64,000 nt of DNA from Lotus japonicus (taxonomy: Eukaryota > Streptophyta > Magnoliopsida > Fabales > Fabaceae). Of the stretch, positions 50,212-61,127 are shown piece by piece. The stretch spans positions 11,050,150-11,114,149 of the forward strand of contig NC_080042.1 of NCBI RefSeq assembly GCF_012489685.1. Reading direction: 5' to 3'. Every line of letters starts with the position of its first letter. Position 1 is the first letter of the stretch. A program made the position numbers and the translations under genes. Below the pieces are notes generated by a model that searched no databases, was not told the origin of the DNA, and saw nothing but the letters and a program-made list of their open reading frames with translations.

Positions 50212-50537
50212 CTAATGTGATCCTAAGTTGAAAATAGAATTACGTAGATTTAATTTCTTGATTTTGGTCTCCTCAATTTCATCCTAAGCTTAACAAATTT
50301 TGTTCAGGTCTCTTTTATTTAATGACATGTTCTTTGAGGTGATTAGCGTAACATACTTTCTAATTTTTTAATTAAGCAAATAATCTAATTAAAAGAAGAC
50401 GAATATATTGCTCCTCTGGTCTGGAAACGTGCATCATCCTCACAAAGTCTTTGAAACTAAGACTAACAAAGACATGACAAAATGAAAGGCGATGTTACCA
50501 TGCAACATCCTTGTCATTGGTTGGGTTTGTTGACTTC
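50212..50537. other. Downstream flank of B3 gene 2
   Basis: AT-rich, with gttgaaaatagaatta repeated on both sides of the LINE insertion. No gene is seen. Confidence 0.4.
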
Positions 50538-52683
50538 ATTTTTTTTAAAGCAACAAACCATTTCATTCAAAGGTCAGGAAAATTTGCAACAAGGTGTAAT
50601 AGGATACCTACAGGAGGATCACCCCACAAGGTACAGTCATGATACAAGTAACTCTCAACTACTAGAATATGAGCTACTATATTTGTTTGTCTACATTCAA
50701 AATGAAAATAACAACAATTGAAACTAGAAAAAATATGCTCATTGTCCAGTAAAATCTGCTGCAAAGAGGGGAAACTATGGCACTTATGGAAAGCTTTCAC
50801 AAGTTGTTGACCATCAGAAACAAAGAATGCTTCAGCCACCAGAGGATCTAATCTGTGATCATCATAATGAGAGGCAACAATATGAAAAGTCTCTTTTTCG
50901 TCCCTAACAATCAGCCCAAACCCTGGACCTCGAGGACCCGCCCAGCCAGCATCAAAATTTAATTTCATGGAACCCGATGGGGGAGGTATCCACACAGCAT
51001 TAGGTGATCCCATTATCTCAAACTGTGGTTGATGACTTAGCCATTTTGTCCTCAATGATACAAGTTAGAGATTTTTTGTTGAAGGATTATGGAGTAAACT
51101 GACCTAACTGAAAAAGCACCATTAACAGTATGTTTCCAGCACAAAAGATCTTTTCTATCGGACCAAGCTAGAGGAATAGTCTTAATTTTGTCAGCTTCAG
51201 CTTTATTGAAGATTTGATCCACTAAGTCACTCCTCCAACTCCTCTATTCATTTTCTATAAGAGAGACTACTTTGGCTGTTGAATGGAGTTCTGTTACCGG
51301 GCTGAGTACTATTCCTGAACTGGAACTTGGGAGCCATGCATCATCCCAAATAGAGATTTTTTTCCATTGCCAACCTTCCACACTGAGCCCTCCTTGATTA
51401 AGAACCTAGTTGAGAAAATGCTTCTTCAGGAAAAACTGGGTCTGAAACCCACTGGTGCAGTAAGAAAAGAAGCTCTTGGAAAGTACCTTGCTTTAAGGCA
51501 CTTATACAGTAAGGAGTCCTCTTTCTGGATCAGTCTCCAAACTTGCTTAGCTAGCAAAGCCTCATTAAAGCTCCTAAAATCTTGAAAACCCATCCCTCCA
51601 CTTGCTTTTGGTTTGCACATATTTGCCCAACTCATCCAATGGATCTTTTTTTTTTTCTGAATTCTTCTGCCCCCACTAGAAGTTAGCCATAAGGGAAGTC
51701 ATTGAGTCGCAAAAAATCTCTGGAAGTCTGAAGCAACTCATGAGGTATATAGGAATTGCTTGCACTACTGATTTGAGCAAAACTTCTTTCCCAGCTCTTG
51801 AGAGAAACTTTTCTTTCGATCCTTTTAGTTTCTTCACCATTCTCTCCTGCTCTTTGAGCAAAACAGCCTTCTTGGATCTACCAATAACTGTTGGCAAGCC
51901 AAGGAATTTGTCATGAGAGTCTACAACGTTAACCTCAATCCTATTCCGGATTTGAGTACTCATCTGTTTTGGCACATTTTGGCTGAAAGACAACTCAGTC
52001 TTGTCAAAATTGACCATATGCCCCGAAGCTTCCTCATATCTCTTAATGATGGCAAGAGCATGATCGGCTTCCACTATATTTGCCCGCATGAATAGCAGAC
52101 TATCGTCCGCGAAGAAAAGGTGCGAAATCTTAGGGGCCCCCTAGCTATCATAACACCATGAAGATTATTCAGAGATACTTGTTCATCAATCAGGCCCGCA
52201 AACACTTCTGCACAAAGTATGAAAAGATAGGGGGAACTGGGTCCCCTTGGCGAAAGCCCCATTGCGGAGAAAACCATTCTCGTGGCTCCCCATTCCACAA
52301 TATGGCATACCTCACTGAGGAAACACACCTAAGAACAAGAGAGACAAAGTGAGAGGGGAAGTTCAAAACTTTTAACACTTCCTTTAGGAACTCCCATTCA
52401 ATACGATCGTAAGCTTTGGACATATCAAGCTTGAGGATCATCCATCCTTTCTTCCCATGTTTCTTTTTCTTCATATAATGGAAAACCTCCATCCCTATGA
52501 GGGCATTATTCGTGATGAGTCTCCCAGGTATGAAAGCGCTTTATGTTTCTCCAACCAGATTGGGTATGATGTCTTTTAGCCTATTTGCAATGCACTTAGT
52601 GACTATCTACATTAACACGTTGCATATGCTAATTGGCCTCAAATCCTTGGGTGATTGCGTTTAGATACCTTTGGAATGAGATA
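50538..52683 (-). mobile_element. LINE (L1-type) ORF2 remnant, RT to RNase H
   Basis: The minus-strand order from 52683: LIPKVSK, then LRPISICNV, SAFIPGRLI, LKLDMSKAYDRIEW, FRQGDPVPP, then GRANIVEADHALAIIKRYEE-like sequence, LGLPTVIG, FLSRAGKEVLLKSVVQAIP, the zinc-binding part (51635-51426), and RNase H (51055-50567, with MKLNFDAGW, LDPLVAEAFF). Frames are broken by several stops and shifts. The usual YxDD position is in a damaged stretch near 52110. The poly-A is the T run at 50538. The 5' side is cut by the SIRE-like element at 52684. Confidence 0.82.
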
Positions 52684-53606
52684 TGTTGTTACATGTTGTC
52701 TGCATTTTGTCAAAAACAACTGATTGTCGAAGCAGATGTCATGGCATCTGATTTCGTGAAGGTAGGACATCAGTCCTCTGCTGGGAGTTTTAGTTGTGGG
52801 CCCTTTGAAGATTTAATGAAGATCAATTGAAGATTTGTTTAGTGTTACTTGCGGTTCAAGTAGCCTTTTCAGAAGGGTTTTATTAGCGGGTTGTTAATTG
52901 TTGAAACAATCTTTGATAGAAGATTTGTTTCTATCTTTACTTGTGTAAAACGCAACAAGATCTTTTGGAGATTCCGTTTTGATTTGTTGTTGCTGCAATC
53001 TGTTCTTCAGTCCAAGCAAACCCTAGTGCGGCTGCTGAAGTATATATACATGAAGACCTAAAACCTGAAGAGTTACTGAGGCAGAGAGAGAAAAGATAAG
53101 TGTTTTAGGATTGTTATTTGTCTTAGTCTGTGTTTCATTGTGAACTAACTTTTCTCATTGATTCTATAAAGCAAAGTTGTGTTCTGTGTTGTTTGATTCT
53201 TTAAATTATTTGTTCATTACCAATCACTGTGGTAGTGATTGAGAGAAAGTGAGAGGGGCTCTCATACTTAGGTTGTGATACTAAGTAGAAATACACTGGG
53301 TAGATTAGGAAAAGAACTATGAACTGATGTGTTCATGAGTGTCTGTAATTTCTAAATCTTGAGATAGTGGATTTCCTTTCTTTGGGTGAAACCCTCCAGA
53401 CGTAGGTGAAGTTTCACCGAACTCGGTTACCAATTCTCTGTGTTCCTCTTTGTTATTTTTACTGTTTTTACTATGTTGGCGTTGCTACTGTGTTGTTTCT
53501 GCTGTATTAATCGCTGTGGCTTAATTTCTGCACTGTTAGTCAGTTGTCGAACCTGTTGTCCCAGCATCGCGTTCGACATATGTCTTGTGCGAGAACCAGA
53601 ATAACA
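52684..53606 (+). repeat. 5' LTR of the SIRE-type copia element (about 923 bp)
   Basis: TG...CA ends. It contains a TATA-like box (gtatatatacatgaag near 53040), T-rich downstream sequence, and is followed by the primer-binding site at 53607. The length is normal for the SIRE lineage, whose LTRs are long for copia. The left boundary is set where LINE homology stops. Confidence 0.75.
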
Positions 53607-53635
53607 ATTAGTATCAGAGCAGGCACCCTATTCTG

Positions 53636-54085
53636 TTGGGTGAGCTCCATGGAATATATTATGTTCTCAAGGACAACGTTATGTATGGAAGAGGATCAAT
53701 CTATATGCCACCAATTTTGGATGGTTCCAATTATGACTACTGGAAGGCTCGAATGATGGTGTTTCTCAAATCTATGGACAGTATAACATGGAAGGCAATA
53801 GTCAAGGGGTGGAAACATCCTGTCATAGCATCCACAACTGAATTAAAGCCTGAAGAAAAGTAGAAAAAGAAAGAAGATGACGATGCTCTTGGAAACTCCA
53901 AAGCCTTGAATGTTATTTTTAATGGAGTTGACAAAAATATGTTCAGGCTAATCAATACATGTACTGTGGCTAAAGAAGCATGGGAGATTCTCAAGACCAC
54001 CCATGAAGGAACATCAAGAGTTCGTATGTCAAAGCTTCAGCTTCTTACAACTTAGTTTGAAACTATGAAGATGAATGAGGATGAA
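53636..54085 (+). pseudogene. SIRE-type gag, first part
   Basis: It reads MPPILDGSNYDYWKARMMVF, the conserved opening of copia gag (PxLxGxNYxxWKxxM), then NVIFNGVDKNMFRLI and AKEAWEILKTTHEG. In-frame stops are at 53861-53863 and near 54053 (TAG where Gln is usual in LTTQFE). It is broken at 54085 in the sequence gatgaa by the solo LTR. Confidence 0.8.
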
Positions 54086-57000
54086 TGTAACACCCCGATA
54101 TCCAGGTGTCACTTAGTGACTCGAAAATAAACTTAAAGTGTAAAACATGTATATTTTTTTTGTTTTCTTTTGGAAATGAAGACATTTTAAGATAACGACA
54201 TAAACCCAAGAAATTAAACCTAACCGATGTACATCATATAAACATGTACAGCCTCAGCTGTACTCCAACGTCACGCGCATCCGCAGTGACTCCCAAGTAG
54301 TGTGCCCGCAGGCAATATATACAGATCCAGAAACATGAGTGATAAAGTTATAATTACAATCATCCGAGTATGAGAAATTCGGCCCCAAAATGGCCTAAAC
54401 AAGACCCCCTATAGTCCGACCAACTCTGTGAAACTCCAGCAAGAGAATCACACAAAAAGCTAAACGTCGGGAACCTACCCTGTCCCAAATAAACGAATCA
54501 GAGCTCTACACAAAAAGATGATGCCTAACTAATCACTACCCCCCAAGAACCACTCAGAACTCAGAACTCCTCCTCCTCCAGGTCGCTAAGATGTAAGCCG
54601 TCGACATCAGAATCAGAATCCACGGTGATCATCTCAGTCTCTAAGTCCACGACCTCCTTCCTAACTAACTGGCGGACGACCCTAGTCGCACCTGTCTCGA
54701 CATCCACCACACCGGAAAGGACAATCTCATTCTCCACGTGCACCATGTGTTCCACACGGTAGCTGCGCGATGATGAGGGCAAGCAACAAGTGGCAGATAG
54801 AACAACAGGCTCCCTCTTCGGCTCCACGAGCCTCGAGGAAGACGTAACGTTGGTAGGATCAACAGCAGTAGCAGGAGGTGGTCCAACAGGTGCATCAACA
54901 TCATCCTCGATCTCCGATGGATCCTCCTCGTCAGAAGAAGATGGAGGTGGTGTAGGTGGCCTCAAACCAGTGCCTGACCCACAGCGCACTGAAGGTGGCA
55001 AGTCATAGCTCAGCGTCATACGTCGTAGAACTCCTCTCGTCACACGTCCATACTCATCAGCCTGGTCCTCCATGACCCTTCCCCAGTACGTCGCCTGGTG
55101 ACCCACAGAGTCGATCACCCAAACGGTGGGGGCAGCTCGATCAATCAGCTCATACCCGGTCCCCCCCGAAGGAGTGACCATCGAAAACCAGTCCGACATC
55201 ACCATCTAGCAGCAGGCCGACTGCCCAAACACAAACATACAAACAAATCCAAGGCGCTAGGGTCAACTCACGGTATACAATAGATATACAATCTGCATGC
55301 GATAAAGGGGTATATATATATGTAGGTTCTCAGTCAACTATACTAAATATATACTTAGCATGTTATCAAGGCTTTAATCATTAATTCAATATCTGTTAAC
55401 TTAATAATTCAATAAACAATATTTCATAGTACATGTCAGTGTGCATGTATGCTTGAAATGCAATTCAAAATGATCCGGATAATTCAAGTGGGATGGGCAC
55501 CATCGAGTCAGTCACCGCTGGCCTAGCGTGTAACCTTTTCCGCTCGGGTGTCACTTACAACCCGCATAGTCGGATCAATTCTAACCACGCAAGGTTGAAC
55601 CATTTCCGCTCGCTATGCCGAAGATACACTCTTGGTGTTCTTCGATGAAGGTCCAGCTTTTCAGCTGTCGCAACCTTCGTGAAGCCGTCGCAACTTCACC
55701 GAGGCCCAATCTTTCGACTGTCGCAAAACCCCGAATGTATGCATGATGCAATATAGTTAGCCAAACATCGAATCGTCCTCACACATAGGTGTTTGACTTA
55801 AAGTCTTAATTCAAAAGTACCCTAAGGTCAAAGTCGTCTACGGGACTAGGCTATGAAAAGCCGAAGTACATTCAGTACTTAGTGACATTTCTTTGTCACT
55901 ATGGTTCACCCGCATGGCGTCCATCAATCATTCAAGAGGTGCAAGTAAGCGCTTATTTCCTTTATTAATCAGGTTGGCTCTTCTACTTGACGGTCAAGCT
56001 AACAGCTCAACGAGCGAGATGGGTAACTCCCACGCTCAGTCTTAATCAAATCATGGCTTGTCGACTTATTCCCGTATTTCGCAATCATTTCCAATTCCTA
56101 AGTTTTCCTAAGATCATCGTTAATCAATTAAAGCGGTTCAAGTTGAGTTAATTCAATTATGAGGTTTATTGTCAAAATCTAAGTTTTATGAACCCCCAAG
56201 TTTTATGTTCTAACTAATCAAAGTTTTCCAAATCCCCCAAATATAATCCCCGGGAAAAGTCTAAGCGTTCAAAAGAAGGGCTAGGTTTCAGACATCCGTC
56301 AGAACCTGCCTAGGGTTATTATTTCAACCCGAAGAATCATATCATATGTCCCACACTCTGCAGTCGCGTCAAAACGCATAGTTCGATATCAAATCAAAAA
56401 TATTCAGCTCTAGTGAGCAATGCAATAATAATAATTCAGTGTGAAAATCATAAGACTGAAACCAGTAAACGGTCGAAGCCTCTCAGAAAACGGAGACACA
56501 CGTCTTATATCAGTTCACTCGGCCGAAGCCTCCAGAAAACATTTTCCCATAAAGCGATAAAGAGTATTCACTATCAAGCAATATTCTATATCAAGTAGTA
56601 TTCAAGTCAAATTTATCGACGCCTACAATGCAAATAGCTAGTAAGTAAGTTGCCCTAACCTCGAGTTGCTCCAGCCTCGCGGTGTAGGATTTCCTCACAA
56701 GCTAGCTCCGTATTACCCAAAGTTCCCTCAACTGAACCTTGGACAAACAAAGCGAGAATCAATCCAAAATCAATCAATTCAATCATAACAACACTAACTA
56801 ACGATAGACAAAACCCGAAAGGTTTCAGAGTACAACGTTGGAACACGAGAGGACGAGTTATCACGAGAAAAACCCAGATTTCCTCCCCCTTGGTGCTCTC
56901 GGCCATGACACCATTTTAGTGTCTAGGCGACTTTTCTTCGATCAAACTTGGTTCTACGGTAATAGCAGGGTATAACTAGGGTAAATCGATGCTCGGAAAA

Positions 57001-58241
57001 ATTTTAGAAATTGTATGGCATACAGTGATAGTTTGGTCCAAGTTTAGAGCTCAAAATCTCAAAGTTGAAATTTTGAAAAACAAAATATATGAGGTTGTTC
57101 ACAACGATGTTTATAGCAACTAATCCTAAAGGCACTAGGTTAGATCGCGGCTTTTTGAAGATAAAGTTTCAACATGTGAGAAAATTGGTGTTTTTGGACA
57201 GTTTTTCAGATCTACGGCGACTCGATCGAAATCGGCGCGCATCGACGGATGATTTAGCTTGTTGGGTAGTAGTAGAAGGTAGATCTAAGAAAAAATTGGG
57301 AAAAACTGAAAGTTTTGGAAAAAGCTCAAAACTAGGAGCTTAGAAAGAGATGAAGAAACGTAACAGAAAGAATGATCAGAGGTAAGGAACTAGAAGATTA
57401 CCTCTGTGCCGAGAAATAGAGACGATCAGCTCGAAGATCCGTCAAGAAACGAAGAAAATCTCCCTCTCCCTCTCTTCTCCTCGCTCGCGGCCAAGACTTG
57501 GAGTAATGACCAAGTTTTGGTTTTTTTCTCCTTTTATAGGAGAGAGAAATCGCGGGAAAATGAATATTTCGCGATTCCGATTTTTGCAGTGCGTTCATCT
57601 GTGGATTCTAAGTGAGATTCTGGCGACAGAATTCCAGAACTCAAAACAGGTTTCATGGAGTTGAAGAAAACGATACCAAAGCGGTATGAATCATTTTAAC
57701 CTGAAAAACTACTTTTTGCAGCGAATGTCGGATGAGAAAACTTCCTCCTGAAGAAAGGTTGGAAACGTCGAAAGTAATTTGTCTATGCGGATGGAAACTT
57801 CATCAGAAGCTCCGAATAGAAAAAGTCTTCAATCAGGGTTTAAATTTAAAGTCCTAAGAGAATAGAATTAGGCGCCGTCGAACTTCCGAGAAGCAAAACC
57901 TATCGTGCGTACAGTCCAGAGTTCTGTAATGAAACACTGGTCGAGGGAAAAATAAAGAGAACTTCTTATTTTTCCAAGGATTTTTAATTTCGCTTAAACA
58001 GTGCTTTAAGAGCGGAATTAGCCTTTTCTGGACACTCTCGCCATAAGGCGGGTGTTCAAATGGCTCGTGCTAACTCCTATGACGACTATAGTACTATCCT
58101 CAAACAATTCCTGAACTTTCTTCTTCATAAAACTTTCCCAAACGACAAACTCTTGCATAAGGTCCTGTCACGCTTACACCGATCCTATGCGTGAGTTGGA
58201 AAATTAAACATTTAATCCAGTTCTGAAATCTGGGTCTTACA
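54086..58241 (-). mobile_element. Very long solo LTR (4,156 bp) inside the SIRE-type gag
   Basis: The ends are TGTAACACCCCG on the left and GGGTCTTACA on the right, that is TG...CA in either direction. Read on the minus strand it is TGTAAGACCC...GGGTGTTACA. It is flanked by the 5-bp duplication ATGAA (54081-54085, 58242-58246), and the gag frame resumes exactly after it. No internal copy of its own ends and no gag-pol is present, so it is one LTR left after recombination. LTRs this long occur in some gypsy lineages (Ogre, Tekay/Del); I cannot say which. Orientation minus is inferred. Confidence 0.75.
54561..55205 (-). CDS. Unknown 214-codon frame inside the solo LTR
   Basis: ATG at 55205, or a little later. 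It starts MVMSDWFSMVTPSGGTGYEL and includes TPPPSSSDEEDPSEIEDDVD (an acidic, Ser/Pro-rich middle), then V/E-rich sequence and a tail of Asp/Ser and Glu runs. It has no recognised domain. It is fully open and G/C-richer than the rest of the LTR, so it may be a captured or LTR-resident gene, or chance. It runs in the inferred sense direction of the LTR. Confidence 0.35.
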   Translation of the reverse strand: MVMSDWFSMVTPSGGTGYELIDRAAPTVWVIDSVGHQATYWGRVMEDQADEYGRVTRGVLRRMTLSYDLPPSVRCGSGTGLRPPTPPPSSSDEEDPSEIEDDVDAPVGPPPATAVDPTNVTSSSRLVEPKREPVVLSATCCLPSSSRSYRVEHMVHVENEIVLSGVVDVETGATRVVRQLVRKEVVDLETEMITVDSDSDVDGLHLSDLEEEEF

Positions 58242-58819
58242 ATGAATCCATATATGAGTTCCACATGCGTATAAGGGATCTAGCCAACTTTTCTTTTGCC
58301 TTAGGGGAACCCATGTCTGAAGAAAAGTTAGCAATAAAGATTCTCAGGTCTCTCCCCAAGAGTTTTGATATGAAGGTAACTGCCATTGAAGAAGCTCAAG
58401 ACATCAGTAACATCAAGGTTGATGAACTCATTGGTTCATTGCAAACCTTTGAGATGTCTCTTAATGGTAAATCTGAGAAGAAGACAAAGAGTATAACTTT
58501 TGTGTCCAACACTGAAGAAGATGAAGATCAGAGGGAGAAGGATACTGATGCAAGTATTGCAGAAGCTATATCATTTCTTAACAAAGCGTTGAAGAGTTTG
58601 GGCAGAACGTCAAATACAAATGTCTTGGACAATGTGTCAGACAATGTGAAGAATACTGAATTTCAACTCAAAGGCAAACATGAGAATGATACAACCAAAG
58701 CTATTCATGTAAAGGCTCTCATTGGAAAGTACTATTCTGATGCTGAGTCAAGTGATGGTGATGAGGTTATCTCAAATGACAAACTAGTTGAAACCTACAA
58801 ATTGTTGCTGGCTAAGTGA
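58242..58819 (+). pseudogene. SIRE-type gag, second part
   Basis: It continues the interrupted frame: ESIYEFHMRIRDLANFSFAL, then LRSLPKSFDMKVTAIEEAQD and VDELIGSLQTFEMSL, the usual middle of SIRE gag. An acid/Ser-rich linker follows. It ends at TGA 58817-58819 (LLAK stop), where a frameshift is likely since coiled-coil gag sequence continues in another frame. Confidence 0.8.
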
Positions 58820-58851
58820 AAGGAATCATGTACGTATGGTGAGAAAATGAG

Positions 58852-59488
58852 ATGGTTGCTGAGAAGAAGCAACTTCAGAGTAATAACTCCAGCTTGCAAG
58901 AAGAAGTAAAGACCATCAGCAAGTTGCGTGAGGAGAATGAGAAGCTTCAAAGCACTAATGCTAGTTTGCAAGAAGAAGTAAAGAACATCAATAATCTGCT
59001 TGCAGAAAAGAAGCAACTTCTAATCATCAATGGTAGCTTACAAGAGGAAGTTACTCTTTTGAACTCCAAGCTTGAAGGTATGACAAAGTCTATTCGTATG
59101 ATGAATAATAGTACTAATGTGTTAGAGGAGATATGGAAGGGATAGACTTCAGCTACAAGAATGCAAATAAGTCTGCTTCATCTGAAAAGCAAACTAAGCG
59201 TCAAACCGAATGTTGCATCATTCTGTACGACATGTGTACCCTCAGTTCAGAAAATCCAAGAAATCTACTTGGAGATGTCATCACTGTGGTAAACTTGGTC
59301 ATATAAGGCCCTACTGTTACAAGCTATATGGATATCCTCAGGCTCATGATCAATCAAGGTTCTGTACGAAGAATGTTCAAGCAAGGAAGGAGTGGAAACC
59401 AAAGGATACTGCCAATGATTTTATAGCTGTTGATTCTGGTAGTCATGTTGGTTGTAAACCTAAAATTGTTGTTGAAACTGCTGTCGTT
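58852..59488 (+). pseudogene. SIRE-type gag, coiled coil and zinc knuckle
   Basis: 58852-59145 reads a repeated heptad unit (KLQSTNASLQEEVKNINNL and variants, about three copies of 66-75 bp). After a shift, 59210 on has a zinc knuckle, CHHCGKLGHIRPYC. The following DFIAVDSGSHVG resembles the approach to pol. TGTAACATCCC interrupts it at 59489. Confidence 0.7.
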
Positions 59489-60587
59489 TGTAACATCCCT
59501 CATTTCCACCTATTTAGAAAATATGCACTTCAAATGCGTGCTTAGGTAATCGACGAGCGGACAAGCCAAACCGATAGTTATGGGACTCGATATCAATGAA
59601 GTACTTTGTTCTTTGATCGCTTAAATTGATCTTAAGTGATCCAATTTCCTCTCCAACTATCCCATCGACCTTAAAATAACCCCTACTACGATATGGTATC
59701 CTCATAGCAATTTTGGTGTCGATCGAGCGAGCGAAATTCTATATCGCCGAAACTAGCGTCTGTATAGACTTTTACCTTGACTTTCCACTTAGTGCAGCCC
59801 ATGCACAAAATTTTCCCTTCCAAATTCACTATTATAGACTCATTCTACCTTATAACCCAATGGAGAACACATATGGAAAAAAATGTTACTACTTTAGTGA
59901 TAACCCATCACTTTCACCATTTTTCAATAGCATATTTATTCAAACTTCATCAATGCATGTGACCAGCTATTTATTTATCATTTTGATATGCAAATAAGGC
60001 TAAAAGACCATGACATCACCATCTAACCTCATTTGTACACTCTTGGAACTTGGTATCACATGTGTGTACTTTAACACCCCAAAATACTTATCCAAGTCTT
60101 CTCCTAATTCTGATTACACGTTCGACCCCTCCTCACCATAAAAATCTGACCAAGCATTTATTCCCCAACATCATTATTTTCACAAACAAACAAAAGACAA
60201 TCATTTCCACATCCATGCATTATGATGCATGATACAAGTACATACATCATGAAAGTCATTGAATCTTTCTTCTGAAGCTTGTGCCACGTATACCACCTCT
60301 CCACCATCTGAATTCCCCCTTCCAAGCATTTAATGCTAATCACCATGCATGAAACTCCATTGGTGAAGAAACTAGCTTAAGGAGATAACCTCAATTCTTC
60401 CTTAATCACCTCCAGCCCTATAAATTCGTGCATTCTGAAGCACATATGGTTCAAGAACACTAGTATTAGGTTCAGAAGCAAGAGAGACAGAATTAGAAGC
60501 CCTCAGCTCTCATAAACTCAAGTTTGAAGCACCCAAACTTCTTATCTTCGAATCTCCCTTTCCTTTCATCCAATTCACTCCAAATAT
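59489..60587. repeat. LTR-like sequence starting TGTAACATCCC (right end not seen)
   Basis: The break in SIRE gag at 59488/59489 and the start TGTAACATCCCTC suggest another LTR of the TGTAAC type, with tcgtt as its possible target duplication. No matching CA end or primer site was found before the Ale-type copia LTR. It probably continues beyond that element, outside the window. No coding frame is supported in it. Confidence 0.45.
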
Positions 60588-60765
60588 ATTGGAATTATTG
60601 TAATTTAAAATTAGTAACTTGACTCACAAGTCAAGTCAGTTAGAGTTTGTTAGTTTGTTAGTTAGTTTTTCTTTATCTTTCACTGATTAGGAACTTGTAT
60701 ATAAGCTGTAATCTTCAAGCATTGAATCTAAGAAGAATCATTCAATCTATTCATTGTTTCTAACA
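60588..60765 (+). repeat. 5' LTR of the Ale-type copia element (left edge approximate)
   Basis: It contains GTATATAAGCTGTAATC (TATA region near 60698) and ends CTAACA at 60765. LTRs of this lineage are short, so 118-178 bp is acceptable. The 3' LTR, needed to fix the edge, is outside the window. Confidence 0.6.
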
Positions 60766-60891
60766 TGGTATCAGATGAATAGAGTTGCTCTCTTTTCTTC
60801 TCCTTCACACTTCCGCATACTCTTCTTCTTCTTCTGTCTTCCTCTTCTTCTTCCTTGATTCTCTGGTTTACAATTCTCTTCTTCCTCATCA

Positions 60892-61127
60892 ATGGCGACA
60901 AGATCACCGATTACTCGCGCAAATTTGCAAGATTCTACACATGATTACTACATTCATCCGAATGAGAATCCTTCTCTGGTTCTCGTTTCTCCCATTCTCG
61001 ATGGCAGCAACTACCATGGCTGGGCTCGCGCCATGACTATGTCTCTGCAGATGAAGAACAAATTTGGTTTCGCTGATGGCTCCATTGTCAAGCTTGCAGA
61101 TGATGATCCTATGCTTCCTGCTTGGAA
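60892..61127 (+). CDS. Ale-type copia gag, N-terminal part
   Basis: ATG 60892 (MATRSPITRAN). It reads DYYIHPNENPSLVLVSPILD, then GSNYHGWARAMTMSLQMKNK and FGFADGSIVKL. At about 61127 one base appears to be missing (AWNV where AWxRCNN is expected), and the gag frame carries on in the next frame from 61128. Confidence 0.8.

Larger units (their letters stand above)
52684..59488 (+). mobile_element. SIRE/Maximus-type copia element, decayed (5' LTR and gag)
   Basis: The LTR begins TGTTGTTACATG and ends CCAGAATAACA at 53606. A tRNA-Met-type primer site with one change (TTAGTATCAGAGCAGG) follows. Gag frames extend to about 59488, with a 4.16-kb solo LTR inserted at 54086-58241. It has interrupted LINE sequence at its left edge (agata, 52679-52683, may be its target duplication). 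Gag has stops and shifts. Pol and the 3' LTR are not in the window, at least not before 59489, where another LTR-like sequence cuts it. Confidence 0.8.

Noticed and set aside
60050..60346. Short frames on both strands near 60.1-60.3 kb
   Set aside because: No domain, and they lie inside a TGTAAC-type LTR-like sequence.
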